A DNA stretch of 30,015 nucleotides from CAYMFD01 sp964389475. Its GTDB lineage: Bacteria; Bacteroidota; Bacteroidia; Chitinophagales; Saprospiraceae. Positions 1-7,547 of the stretch are shown here, in pieces. The stretch is taken from positions 1 through 30,015 of the forward strand of contig CAYMFD010000037.1 of NCBI GenBank assembly GCA_964389475.1, given 5' to 3'. A program made the position numbers and the translations under genes. Below the pieces are notes generated by a model. That model was not told the origin of the DNA. It worked only from the letters and a program-made list of their open reading frames with translations, and searched no databases. How positions within the stretch are numbered: the first letter of the stretch is position 1; each line of letters starts with the position of its first letter.

Positions 1-35
1 TTTAGTTTGCGAAAACACTCGACACATACAGGCAT

Positions 36-70
36 AAAAATGGCCCAACATGACTTCTCATCTTGGGCCC
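36..70 (-). terminator. Rho-independent terminator of pckA
   Basis: Read on the minus strand, a GGCCCAA / TTGGGCC stem (63-69 and 42-48) with a loop of about 14 nt is followed directly by five Ts (plus-strand A36-A40). It starts about 30 bp beyond the pckA stop codon, so it is well placed to end that transcript. Confidence 0.8.
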
Positions 71-102
71 ATTCATAAACTAAACAATCAATCTTATACT
101 AC

Positions 103-1692
103 CTAGGCATACTCTAGTATGTGCGGGGCAGCGGCTCTGACGCCGGGACTAGCCGCCTGCTCGTACTGCTCGAAGTTGTCAGCAAAGAGGGTTGCCAGAT
201 AATTAGCTTTATCCATGTAGGCACTCTGGTCTAGCCATGTGCTACGTGGGTTGAGTATATCGATAGGTACGTGTGGGCAGAATGTAGGTATCTGTAAGCC
301 GAATGGCTCGATCGTGACGAACTGCACATTATCAAGATGACCCTTGAGAGCAGCATTGATCATGGCACGGGTATACTTAAGCTTTATACGACTGCCTAGA
401 CCATAACCACCACCTATCCAGCCTGTATTGACTAGCCAGACCTTAGTCTCGTGCTGGTCCATCTTATCACCTAGCATCTCAGCATATGCTGTAGGATGTA
501 GTGGTAAGAATGGTGCACCGAACCCGGACGAGAAGGTAGCCGTTGGCTCCTTGACACCATCTTCTGTACCAGCGACCTTGGCCGTATAGCCTGATAGGAA
601 GTGGTACATCGCTTGATCACGCGTCAGACGACTGATGGGCGGTAAGACCCCGAATGCATCACACGTAAGGAAGAAGATATTGCGAGGTATACCACCCGTG
701 CTAGGCTGGCGTATATTGTCAATGTGGTGGATAGGATAAGACACCCTAGTATTCTGCGTGATGGAAGTATCGTCATAATCGACTACCCCTTGGTCATCCA
801 TCACTACATTCTCAAGCAGGGCTCCCGGCTTAATGGCCTGGAAGATCTCAGGCTCCTTATCAGCAGAGAGATTGATGCATTTAGCATAGCAACCACCCTC
901 AAAATTAAAGACACCCCGATCAGACCAACCATGCTCATCGTCACCTACTAGCTGGCGATCTGCGTCAGTCGATAGCGTAGTCTTACCTGTACCAGACAGT
1001 CCAAAAAACAAAGCCGTATCACCGCTACTACCAACATTAGCAGAGCAGTGCATCGGTAGCACCTGTCGCTCCGTAGGTAGTAGTAGGTTAAGTACGCTGA
1101 AAATACCTTTCTTGATCTCACCCGTATAGCCTGTACCACCGATTATGATCTCCTTATGCTCGAATGAGATGATAGAGAAGTTTGTACTACCTAGACCCGC
1201 TGTACCCGCAGGAGCATGATAGCCGGGAGCACAGTATACTTGCCAGCCAGACGGCAGGGTCGCTAGCTCCGCATCTGATGGTCGGTTAAACATGTTGTGG
1301 GCAAACATTGCTGACCAGGGCTTCTCAGCCACTACTCGCACAGATAGACTATACGAAGGGTCGGCACAGGCATAACCATCCTGTACGTACACGTCACCAC
1401 CACTGAGGTGGTCTATGATGCCAGCCTTGAGCTGGTCAAATGTCTCAGCAGATACTGGCTGATTAATCGCTCCCCAGTCAACAAGGTCTTGTGACTGGCT
1501 ACAACGTACGATGTAACGGTCCTTGGGTGATCGCCCTGTAAAGCGACCTGTAGTGATCGTCAATACACCATTGTGGGTCAGCTTGCCTTCTCCCATTGCC
1601 AGCGTACGGGCTGTAAGATCGCTGGGCGGTAGATTGTAGTGTAGGGTAGTCTGAGATGATAAAGTGGTGAGGGGTCGAGTAGTTAGCGTCAT
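103..1692 (-). CDS. pckA: Phosphoenolpyruvate carboxykinase (ATP)
   Basis: Converts oxaloacetate and ATP to phosphoenolpyruvate, CO2 and ADP, the entry step of gluconeogenesis, in the cytoplasm. The protein has 529 residues, the usual family length. Visible motifs: the substrate-binding stretch RFTGRSPKDRY (50-60), the GEIKKG lysines (about 191-196), the P-loop GLSGTGKTT (231-239), and the kinase-2 acidic pair in LVGDDEHGW (D251/D252 region). The frame stays open to 1827, but I place the start at ATG 1692: it is preceded by an AGGAG Shine-Dalgarno-like stretch, and family homology begins there. The extra 45 N-terminal residues would be translated from a regulatory inverted repeat and do not look like PckA. 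It is transcribed alone, with a terminator just downstream. Identification is secure. Confidence 0.97.
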   Translation of the reverse strand: MTLTTRPLTTLSSQTTLHYNLPPSDLTARTLAMGEGKLTHNGVLTITTGRFTGRSPKDRYIVRCSQSQDLVDWGAINQPVSAETFDQLKAGIIDHLSGGDVYVQDGYACADPSYSLSVRVVAEKPWSAMFAHNMFNRPSDAELATLPSGWQVYCAPGYHAPAGTAGLGSTNFSIISFEHKEIIIGGTGYTGEIKKGIFSVLNLLLPTERQVLPMHCSANVGSSGDTALFFGLSGTGKTTLSTDADRQLVGDDEHGWSDRGVFNFEGGCYAKCINLSADKEPEIFQAIKPGALLENVVMDDQGVVDYDDTSITQNTRVSYPIHHIDNIRQPSTGGIPRNIFFLTCDAFGVLPPISRLTRDQAMYHFLSGYTAKVAGTEDGVKEPTATFSSGFGAPFLPLHPTAYAEMLGDKMDQHETKVWLVNTGWIGGGYGLGSRIKLKYTRAMINAALKGHLDNVQFVTIEPFGLQIPTFCPHVPIDILNPRSTWLDQSAYMDKANYLATLFADNFEQYEQAASPGVRAAAPHILEYA

Positions 1693-1736
1693 TGCTCCTG
1701 GTTTAAGTAGTGACAAAATTTCTCTTGTTGATAGAT

Positions 1737-1744
1737 CAAAATTA
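1737..1744 (-). promoter_or_regulatory. Candidate -7 element for pckA
   Basis: The minus strand reads TAATTTTG, an exact match to the Bacteroidota TAnnTTTG element, 44 nt upstream of the chosen pckA start. The place where a -33 TTG would lie falls inside the left arm of the inverted repeat at 1755-1797, and no clear TTG is seen there. Confidence 0.45.
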
Positions 1745-1754
1745 GAACTCAAAA

Positions 1755-1797
1755 TCGACACTAAGCCCATAAACACTAGATCTAGGCTTAGTGTCGA
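1755..1797. repeat. 13-bp perfect inverted repeat upstream of pckA
   Basis: TCGACACTAAGCC (1755-1767) pairs exactly with GGCTTAGTGTCGA (1785-1797) around a 17-nt spacer. The spacer contains most of a smaller palindrome, CTAGATCTAG (1776-1785). On the minus strand the hairpin is followed by TTTT. It could be an operator over the -33 region of pckA, an attenuator or terminator in a longer pckA leader, or the end of an upstream transcript. The sequence alone does not decide. Confidence 0.6.
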
Positions 1798-1951
1798 CAA
1801 AACATAAAGTGCATAGAAGCAAGCCATTTATCCTGAAAAAAAACTTTGAAAAAATATGAGTGCCGTTGTAAAAAAATGTGTCTATCTAGTAGATATTGGG
1901 TTTCTCAACAAGGGCTACCCTGATTATCTGCAGCCTAAAAAAGAGTAAAAA

Positions 1952-2611
1952 GTGACTATTCTAAATCATAAAAGAACTACCCACTGGCGCCTGTGGATGC
2001 GAGTCGTTGCCCTGTGCTGGATCTCTATCAGTAGCAGTGTGGCCCAGGAGGCCGTACTATCTATGCGATGTCAGATCATAGATAAGAGTACGAGCAAGAA
2101 AAATATGAACATGCAGCGAATCGATGTCACTGCATGGCGGGACGGTGGCATAAGCCTAGATAGTAGGGACAGTGGACAACGGTACTTACACCCCTCAGAG
2201 ATACAGATCAGTACCGAGGCAGCGCCATCGCTACGGTCTATGCTAGACCATGACCTCGTACAAGTCGTCCGTGGTATGGTCGACGCCACTGCTGTAGCTC
2301 ACGGCCTACAAGATCAGGGCTACGAGGCAACCTTACTAGACCTTGACGAAGATGGTGTATACCGATCTTGGTCACACTCTACAGCCTACATCGAGCGAGC
2401 TAATACCAAGAGTAGTGATGATGTCATCGACAGAATAGAATACTACGATGGCAGTGGTCATCTGGTAGGAGAGGTTGTACATCAAGAGTGGCAACACGTC
2501 AACGATCGTAAGCTGCCCGCCAAGAGCCGCCTCAAGTATAAACTCAATGGTGAGCAGATCGTCCGGATCATCAGTTATCGCGGTATCACCTATCCTTATA
2601 CGGGCGGATAG
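1952..2611 (+). CDS. Exported protein of unknown function
   Basis: I do not recognise the family. The 219-residue protein has a basic N-terminus, a hydrophobic stretch (about residues 17-28) and a likely signal-peptidase I site at SVAQ-E (after about residue 32), so it is probably periplasmic or outer-membrane associated. The mature part is mixed alpha/beta without cysteine pairs or an evident catalytic motif. Its last 80 residues alternate charged and aromatic positions (IEYYDGSGHLVGEVV, SRLKYKLNGEQIVRIISY), which suggests antiparallel beta-strands as in lipoprotein-carrier-like folds; this is inference. The frame opens with GTG 1952; an internal ATG at 1997 gives a shorter signal peptide and is an equally good start. 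It is divergent from pckA, with about 260 bp between them. Confidence 0.7.
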   Translation: MTILNHKRTTHWRLWMRVVALCWISISSSVAQEAVLSMRCQIIDKSTSKKNMNMQRIDVTAWRDGGISLDSRDSGQRYLHPSEIQISTEAAPSLRSMLDHDLVQVVRGMVDATAVAHGLQDQGYEATLLDLDEDGVYRSWSHSTAYIERANTKSSDDVIDRIEYYDGSGHLVGEVVHQEWQHVNDRKLPAKSRLKYKLNGEQIVRIISYRGITYPYTGG

Positions 2612-2626
2612 TAGGTGGAGCTGCTT

Positions 2627-2646
2627 AGACACGAATTTTCACGAAT
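2627..2646. repeat. Left copy of 20-bp direct repeat (CACGAAT type)
   Basis: AGACACGAATTTTCACGAAT directly abuts the left edge of the assembly gap and is identical to 2814-2833. It contains the heptamer CACGAAT twice, 12 nt apart. Confidence 0.8.
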
Positions 2647-2746
2647 NNNNNNNNNNNNNNNNNNNNNNNNNNNNNNNNNNNNNNNNNNNNNNNNNNNNNN
2701 NNNNNNNNNNNNNNNNNNNNNNNNNNNNNNNNNNNNNNNNNNNNNN
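2647..2746. other. Assembly gap (100 Ns)
   Basis: Exactly 100 undetermined bases, the usual placeholder for a gap of unknown size. The gene-free stretch 2612-3001 consists of this gap, its flanking repeats and, at its right end, the promoter of the next gene. Open frames crossing the Ns are artefacts. The gap begins directly after one copy of a repeat, which suggests that repetitive DNA broke the assembly. Confidence 0.97.
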
Positions 2747-2813
2747 TAGTCAGTGTAGCCTTTACTTCCACGTTAGTCGTCGCGGTTATACCCCGATGAC
2801 GGTGCGACTTCTC

Positions 2814-2833
2814 AGACACGAATTTTCACGAAT
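2814..2833. repeat. Right copy of 20-bp direct repeat
   Basis: Identical to 2627-2646; the six preceding bases also match at four positions. It runs on into AGCACAAATCGTCACG, a degenerate continuation of the same CACGAAT/CACAAAT period. Confidence 0.8.
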
Positions 2834-2985
2834 AGCACAAATCGTCACGCTGACCTTACGCTTGAGGCGAGAATAGACCACATCGCTCTAAGCGATCATA
2901 TCTCTAGTAGGGATTCTTGATAAGCACAGTCCACGAGGATTCTACCTCGACGACCGATAAAAATACAAGTACGAAACATCGAGCT

Positions 2986-2993
2986 TATCTTTG
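2986..2993 (+). promoter_or_regulatory. -7 element TATCTTTG
   Basis: Exact TAnnTTTG match ending 8 nt before ATG 3002. It decides the start: the upstream in-frame GTG at 2993 overlaps the element and is unlikely to be used. No -33 TTG is seen at the usual spacing. Confidence 0.6.
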
Positions 2994-3001
2994 TGCCAGC
3001 A

Positions 3002-3625
3002 ATGGACAACATACACTCACCTCCTTTTTATAAAAAATACGAAGCCCTGCTGTCTGAACCAGCAGATCAGCGCTTGGGTGCTCTGAGGAGTCTCTGCGAC
3101 CAACTCCTGGAGACGAGTAAGGAAGTAGGCTATCGATCTACCTTCTACAGAGCCATCGCTATATGCGTGATACCGCTCATCCTAGCATCAGCCGCCGTCT
3201 ACGTGCAGGAGGGAGGTTCTTGGCTACATGCACCGCTATTTTTAGTAGTACTCTTTGTAGTCTACAGGCGATCGACCCTCAACCGACTGATGAAAAGCAT
3301 CAAGAAGCCGAGTACAGACATGTCGCCTAAGCAACATGCTGCCGCATCCGTTAGCTACTTGAGAGCTGGCCTAGCCGCTAAGGGTTACCGCGTCGATACA
3401 TTATTGATACTATACTCGCTATCGTTTGCCTGGGTCATGCTACTACTAGCGGTACTCATCTATGGCAATGAGAGTAACTACACCTTACTCGTATGGCTCA
3501 CCGTTTCTTACCTGATCAGTGCTCCTGTATGGTATTGGTTTTATAATAGAGACAAACAAGCTGTGAGCGATCTCGACAAGCAGGCCGCTCTGCTAGAAAC
3601 TGCCTCCTACCAACTACCTAAATAA
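3002..3625 (+). CDS. Four-helix membrane protein of unknown function
   Basis: I do not recognise a family. The 207-residue product has a soluble N-terminal segment of about 45 residues, then four likely membrane helices (about 48-67, 76-89, 133-154, 160-180) arranged as two hairpins. A basic cytoplasmic loop between them contains YRRSTLNRLMKSIKK, and the C-terminal tail is charged. No signal peptide or catalytic motif is visible. The start is placed at ATG 3002, behind the -7 element at 2986-2993. The next gene begins 4 nt after the stop, so the two are almost certainly co-transcribed and may work together. Confidence 0.75.
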   Translation: MDNIHSPPFYKKYEALLSEPADQRLGALRSLCDQLLETSKEVGYRSTFYRAIAICVIPLILASAAVYVQEGGSWLHAPLFLVVLFVVYRRSTLNRLMKSIKKPSTDMSPKQHAAASVSYLRAGLAAKGYRVDTLLILYSLSFAWVMLLLAVLIYGNESNYTLLVWLTVSYLISAPVWYWFYNRDKQAVSDLDKQAALLETASYQLPK

Positions 3626-3629
3626 TCGA

Positions 3630-4088
3630 ATGTCTTACGAAAAGAAAAACAGAAAGTTTATCTCAAAACCCGTGTACAGCGGTGGTGAAAAGGCCTTGTT
3701 AGCTTTTGTCAAATCACAAGTTAAGTACCCCAAGGTAGAGGTCGCTGATCGTAAGAAAGGGTATGTCGAGGTACGTGTCGACATCAATAGTAAAGGCAAG
3801 GTAATAGGAGCTAAAATCGCTAAATCACTAGGAAAACGATACGATCAAGAGGCCCTACGAGTGACCAAGCTCTTGCGATGGGAAGTGCCAGGCAGTGGCG
3901 GACGAGGTAGCAAAGTCATCTTTCACCGTAGTGTGCGAGTACCGTTTAACCCGCCGGCTGTAGTAAAGCAGAAGAAGAAGAATACCATGACGTATCGCAT
4001 CACCCCTACTGCAGCACCAAGTACTAGTGCCCCTAAACCTAAACAAGAAGGTGGTGGCTCCTACACCTATACGATTAATATTGGCTAG
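3630..4088 (+). CDS. TonB C-terminal-domain protein without membrane anchor
   Basis: Residues about 12-107 match the TonB C-terminal fold. KYPKVEVADRKKGYVEVRVDI is the typical 'yP..a...g..G.V.v.f.I' start, followed by G-V-I-G-A-K-I and the closing strand RVPF. In TonB proteins this domain contacts the TonB box of outer-membrane receptors. Here there is no N-terminal transmembrane helix, no signal peptide and no proline-rich spacer; instead the C-terminal 45 residues are rich in Lys, Pro, Ser and Thr. It therefore probably does not act as a classical energy transducer. It lies 4 nt downstream of the four-helix membrane protein gene, which could supply the membrane anchoring. Domain call good, role unknown. 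Confidence 0.75.
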   Translation: MSYEKKNRKFISKPVYSGGEKALLAFVKSQVKYPKVEVADRKKGYVEVRVDINSKGKVIGAKIAKSLGKRYDQEALRVTKLLRWEVPGSGGRGSKVIFHRSVRVPFNPPAVVKQKKKNTMTYRITPTAAPSTSAPKPKQEGGGSYTYTINIG

Positions 4089-4115
4089 ATCGTCTCGATG
4101 GCGGGTAGTCGCTAG

Positions 4116-5108
4116 TCAGTACGCATACCACTTAGCGATCACCCTGGCAGCGAGCTTGTCTTGAGGCGAGTAGTCTTTCTCGGGGTAACCCTCGTGGCCT
4201 TCGTCATTAGGAAAGAACTTCCATAAAAAGCCGCCGGCCCACCATTCACGATCTATGAAGACCGATAGTAAAGCATCATAAGCGTTGGCCTGGGCCTGTT
4301 GGTTGATTGCTCGCTTGTCCCTTTCTTTTTCGATGATCCAAGCCTTACCAGCCGGCCCGTCTACGGACATGTAGCCATACTCCGTAAATAGTATCGGCCG
4401 GTCGTACTTACTACTAAATCGTGATAACTGTCGGACGATAGGTCTCCACTCAGTTTGCAGGTCCTTGACGGCTGGTGTCACGTCGTCCGATAGCGGAAAG
4501 TAGGCGCTGATGCCGATATAGTCCACTAGGTCCCAGATGACGCAGTCTTCGTAGCTATCCCAGTTAGCGGAGTAGGTAAGCTCGCCATCGTAGACTGCCC
4601 TGACCTCACCGACGAGGTGGCGCCAGTAGTCGGACCGCTTACGTTGAGTGATCTTAAACTCCGTACCGATGCATAGGATCTCTACTCGTAGACTGTCGGC
4701 TAGGCGAGCCCAGTCAAGTATAAATGTGCGATAGCTGTCTTGCCACTGCAACCACTCCTCTTCGGTGTCATAGTCTAGGTCGCCGACCCAAGAGCCGGGC
4801 ATGTAGACTTGCGGCTTGAGCATGACCTTCATACCATTACGGTGAGCCATGTCCACACTTACCTCCACGCCATCCGTACGTTCGCCCCACCACTGCCATG
4901 GCAGATTGTACTGCACCTGGGCATTACCTGGTCTTATAAAACCATAAGGCACTATGCCCACCCACTCGGTATTTAACGCTTCTAGACCCTCGACGGGCGG
5001 CACCTCCCACTCTTGAGGTGGTGCTACCATTGTAATCCCTTTGATCTTATCCTGTGCTACGCCATGGTAGGCAGATAGCAAGAGTAGTAGGACTGGTAAT
5101 TTGTACAC
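4116..5108 (-). CDS. GH113-like glycoside hydrolase, exported
   Basis: A 330-residue TIM-barrel protein with a signal peptide (MYKLPVLLLLLSAYHGVAQ, about 19 residues), so it acts in the periplasm or at the cell surface. It resembles glycoside hydrolase family 113 (beta-mannanase type) and related barrels. KGITMVAPP forms the first strand and MLKPQVYMPGSW the third. ILCIGTEF ends the strand with the likely acid/base E150, and ILFTEYGY carries the likely nucleophile E243. WKFFPNDEG near the end fits the last strand of the barrel. Both catalytic glutamates are present, so activity on a beta-linked sugar polymer is plausible; substrate is inferred from family only. No polysaccharide-utilisation genes surround it. 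The downstream end converges on the TonB-domain gene. Confidence 0.8.
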   Translation of the reverse strand: MYKLPVLLLLLSAYHGVAQDKIKGITMVAPPQEWEVPPVEGLEALNTEWVGIVPYGFIRPGNAQVQYNLPWQWWGERTDGVEVSVDMAHRNGMKVMLKPQVYMPGSWVGDLDYDTEEEWLQWQDSYRTFILDWARLADSLRVEILCIGTEFKITQRKRSDYWRHLVGEVRAVYDGELTYSANWDSYEDCVIWDLVDYIGISAYFPLSDDVTPAVKDLQTEWRPIVRQLSRFSSKYDRPILFTEYGYMSVDGPAGKAWIIEKERDKRAINQQAQANAYDALLSVFIDREWWAGGFLWKFFPNDEGHEGYPEKDYSPQDKLAARVIAKWYAY

Positions 5109-5117
5109 TTTAATAGT

Positions 5118-6353
5118 CTATATAGACATCATGAGACGCATAGGATCTTGCAGTAGCTCCTTGACCCTTACTAGGAATGTCACACTGGTACTACCGTCTA
5201 TCACCCTATGATCATAACTGAGTGCTAGATACATCATAGGTCTGATCTTAACCTCACCATCGATGGCCATCGGTCGCTGCTGGATGGTATGCATACCGAG
5301 TATAGCCGACTGTGGTTCATTAAGGATTGGCGTACTCATCATCGAGCCGAAAACACCACCATTGGTAATGGTAAAGGTCCCTCCTCTCATCTCATCGAGG
5401 GTCAACTTACCATCGCGTGCCTTACCCGCTAGTTCTTTGATCTTAAGCTCGATCTCATGAAAGCCGAGTGACTCCACGTTCTTGACAGGAGGTACGACGA
5501 GACCTGTAGGTGTCGATATCGCTACTGATATGTCTACGAAGTCATGGTAGATAATCTCATTGCCATCTATCTGTGCATTGACCGCTGGCATCTCCATGAG
5601 TGCTTGAGCACATGCTTTGGAGAATAGAGACATAAAGCCGAGCTTGACGCCGTGCTTCTCGACGAAGTACTCTTGGTATCGCTTACGCAGCGCCATTACC
5701 TCTGTAAGGTCCACCTCATTAAAGGTGGTGAGCATAGCGGTATTGTTTTTGGCAGATACGAGACGACCGGCGATCGTCCTACGCATGCGACTCATCTTCT
5801 CACGTCGAGTACCACGACTGAAAGCCTCAGGTGCGGGTGCAGTTGTCGCTGTATCACCACTAGGTGCTGGCCGCGCTGGTGCTGCTGGACTAGCCTTTTC
5901 TGCATCTTCCTTGGTGATGCGGCCATCCTTACCGGTACCATTGACCGTGGATGGGTCGATATTCTTTTCGCGGAGAATCTTAGCTGCGGCTGGAGATGGG
6001 TGGCCTGCGGCATAGCTATCAGAGGCCGGAGCTGCAGTTGGTGCAGGTGCCGGCGCTGCCTCCTGAGTCTTCTCTGGCTCAGAGCTAGGTTCTGACTTGG
6101 CCTTGGACGGTGCAGCGCTGGTATCGATCTTAGCCACTAGAGCCCCGATCTCAAGATCATCGCCCTCGGCAGCAACGTGAACGATCTTACCAGCAGCTTC
6201 TGCAGGAAACTCTAGCGTAGCCTTGTCAGACTCAAACTCACAAATGGGCTCATCTAACTCTACGTAGTCCCCATCGGCCTTCAGCCATTGTGATAGGGTT
6301 ACTTCTGTCACAGACTCGCCTATTACTGGCACTTTCATCTCGACTACACTCAT
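5118..6353 (-). CDS. odhB: Dihydrolipoyllysine-residue succinyltransferase (E2 of 2-oxoglutarate dehydrogenase)
   Basis: The E2 core of the 2-oxoglutarate dehydrogenase complex transfers succinyl groups from lipoamide to CoA in the TCA cycle. The 411-residue protein has all three parts: an N-terminal lipoyl domain with the lipoylation lysine in ESDKATLEFP (K44); an Ala/Pro linker and the E3-binding domain (about 118-155, HPSPAAAKILREKNI...GKDGRITKED); and a catalytic domain ending in SYDHRVIDGS with H382 and D386. A GAK-type linker rich in Ala/Pro joins the modules. TAAAGGAAGC just before the ATG is a good ribosome-binding site. The E1 gene (odhA/sucA), often next to it in related bacteria, is not in this window; the gene 10 bp downstream is an unrelated glycosidase. 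The pattern fits the succinyl rather than acetyl E2. Confidence 0.95.
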   Translation of the reverse strand: MSVVEMKVPVIGESVTEVTLSQWLKADGDYVELDEPICEFESDKATLEFPAEAAGKIVHVAAEGDDLEIGALVAKIDTSAAPSKAKSEPSSEPEKTQEAAPAPAPTAAPASDSYAAGHPSPAAAKILREKNIDPSTVNGTGKDGRITKEDAEKASPAAPARPAPSGDTATTAPAPEAFSRGTRREKMSRMRRTIAGRLVSAKNNTAMLTTFNEVDLTEVMALRKRYQEYFVEKHGVKLGFMSLFSKACAQALMEMPAVNAQIDGNEIIYHDFVDISVAISTPTGLVVPPVKNVESLGFHEIELKIKELAGKARDGKLTLDEMRGGTFTITNGGVFGSMMSTPILNEPQSAILGMHTIQQRPMAIDGEVKIRPMMYLALSYDHRVIDGSTSVTFLVRVKELLQDPMRLMMSI

Positions 6354-6477
6354 GCTTCCTTTATTTTGACTCTTGATTAAAAACGATGCGTTCGTTGATA
6401 TATAAAGATAGGCAAGATCAATGCCAAGGCCCCGAGTCTGGCTAGCTCACAAGACGATTGTTTCGATCGACCTTAAT

Positions 6478-6505
6478 TTAATAATTAGGTAAGCCTAATT
6501 ATTAA
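6478..6505. repeat. 12-bp perfect hairpin overlapping a stop codon
   Basis: TTAATAATTAGG (6478-6489) and CCTAATTATTAA (6494-6505) pair perfectly around the 4-nt loop TAAG. The right arm covers the stop codon and last codons of the pdeM-like gene. Neither strand has a run of Ts after it, so it is not a typical terminator; it could protect or stop the mRNA end or bind a protein. Confidence 0.65.
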
Positions 6506-7187
6506 CACTTACATCGAGGATGCTAGCGTCGGTAACCGCATAGACTCGCCCTCCATCCTTGGCAGATAATACGTAGAGACCTGTAAAGGCACCAAAAGCA
6601 GGCAGTATACCTTGTGCATGATCGAGGTAAAAGCAGGGTAATCGCAATCGCTGACGGCCACGTCCTCTCAGTATGACGCCAGGGTGTATGTGCCCACAGA
6701 GATTGTAGCCTTGGGTAGTAGGCAGTGGCTCATGCGACAGAGAGAAAGGACCGAGCTCCCACACCCCTGTGTGTACTATAAGCCGAGCAGAGCTGTACTG
6801 ATCTATATCCAGGATATCATGGTTGCCCTCCACGAGGTGAAATGTAGTATCGAGGTAGCGGGTAGTCAGTCGCTCCACCACCTGCCACTCTGCATTGTGA
6901 GCGGCATGAAACAAGTCACCAAGGATGACCACCTCTGCCACGTCAAGACTGTCTAGTAGCAAGTGCAGTTTTTCTTCGTTGTTACGCTGGGCCTCCATCG
7001 GTACTGCGATACCATTTTTACGAAAGTGACTGACCTTACCGAGGTGTAGGTCTGCTATGAATAAGCATCTGCGGCTAGGCCAGTAGATCGCTTTTTCGGG
7101 TAGAAGGTATAGTTCTTCCCCTGCTATTTCTACCGTCGCGTATGTCGGCTCCGAGCCTTCTCCGCTATTGTGCCTCATTAAGCTCAT
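6495..7187 (-). CDS. pdeM: PdeM-type metallophosphoesterase (ligase-associated DNA repair endonuclease family)
   Basis: A 230-residue calcineurin-like phosphoesterase. Metal-binding motifs appear in order: FIADLHLGK (D46, H48), LGDLFH (D91), GNHD (121-124), LSHEP (H152) and GHIHP (H166, H168). The length and the HLGK...FR..GI pattern match the PdeM subfamily, which often sits next to an ATP-dependent DNA ligase and a DExH helicase in a repair cluster; neither is present here. The start at 7187 overlaps the end of the upstream AhpD-like gene by 23 nt, so the two are translationally coupled; an in-frame ATG at 7178 is an alternative. Fold and metal site are secure; the exact substrate is inferred. 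Confidence 0.85.
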   Translation of the reverse strand: MSLMRHNSGEGSEPTYATVEIAGEELYLLPEKAIYWPSRRCLFIADLHLGKVSHFRKNGIAVPMEAQRNNEEKLHLLLDSLDVAEVVILGDLFHAAHNAEWQVVERLTTRYLDTTFHLVEGNHDILDIDQYSSARLIVHTGVWELGPFSLSHEPLPTTQGYNLCGHIHPGVILRGRGRQRLRLPCFYLDHAQGILPAFGAFTGLYVLSAKDGGRVYAVTDASILDVSVNN

Positions 7188-7512
7188 CCCAGAACTCAGC
7201 CGCTCGACGTGTATGTGGTATGACTATCGACCCACCGATAAGGGTACCTATGCTAAAGACCTCATATACCTCATCCGTACTCACGCCATGCTCATGACAA
7301 GTAATGAGGTGGTACTTTATACAGTCGTCACACCGCAGGACCATGCTAGCTACTAGGCCGAGTAGTTCCTTGGTCTTGAGCGATAGGGCTCCGTCTTTAA
7401 AGGTCTGGTTATCTAAAGACCAAAATCGCTTGATGATCTTGTTATCCTGTGTGAGGATACGGTCATTCATCTTTTGGCGGTAAGCATTAAACTCACTTAG
7501 TGTGTCTGACAT
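7165..7512 (-). CDS. AhpD-like carboxymuconolactone decarboxylase family protein
   Basis: A 115-residue all-helical protein of the carboxymuconolactone decarboxylase/AhpD fold. The redox motif is complete: C61-D-D-C64 followed by H68 (RCDDCIKYHL), as in AhpD alkylhydroperoxidases, with upstream LSLKTKELLGLVAS and downstream EVYEVFSIGTLIGGS helices typical of the family. It probably acts as a small thiol peroxidase or reductase in the cytoplasm; the true substrate is unknown. Its 3' end overlaps the start of the phosphoesterase gene, suggesting one transcript. Confidence 0.88.
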   Translation of the reverse strand: MSDTLSEFNAYRQKMNDRILTQDNKIIKRFWSLDNQTFKDGALSLKTKELLGLVASMVLRCDDCIKYHLITCHEHGVSTDEVYEVFSIGTLIGGSIVIPHTRRAAEFWDELNEAQ

Positions 7513-7547
7513 AATCGTTAGTATCTACTAGTCAACAAATATTCAAA

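Noticed and set aside
1693..1827. 45-residue N-terminal extension of pckA
   Set aside because: It would be translated from the promoter region and inverted repeat; homology and an AGGAG site support ATG 1692.
2475..2876. Open frames running through the N gap on both strands
   Set aside because: The Ns hide any stop codons; neither flank resembles a protein, and the first 130 bp overlap a better gene in another frame.
5617..6095. Two long plus-strand frames opposite odhB
   Set aside because: They are shadows of the Ala/Pro-rich linker coding region; odhB is certain on the other strand.
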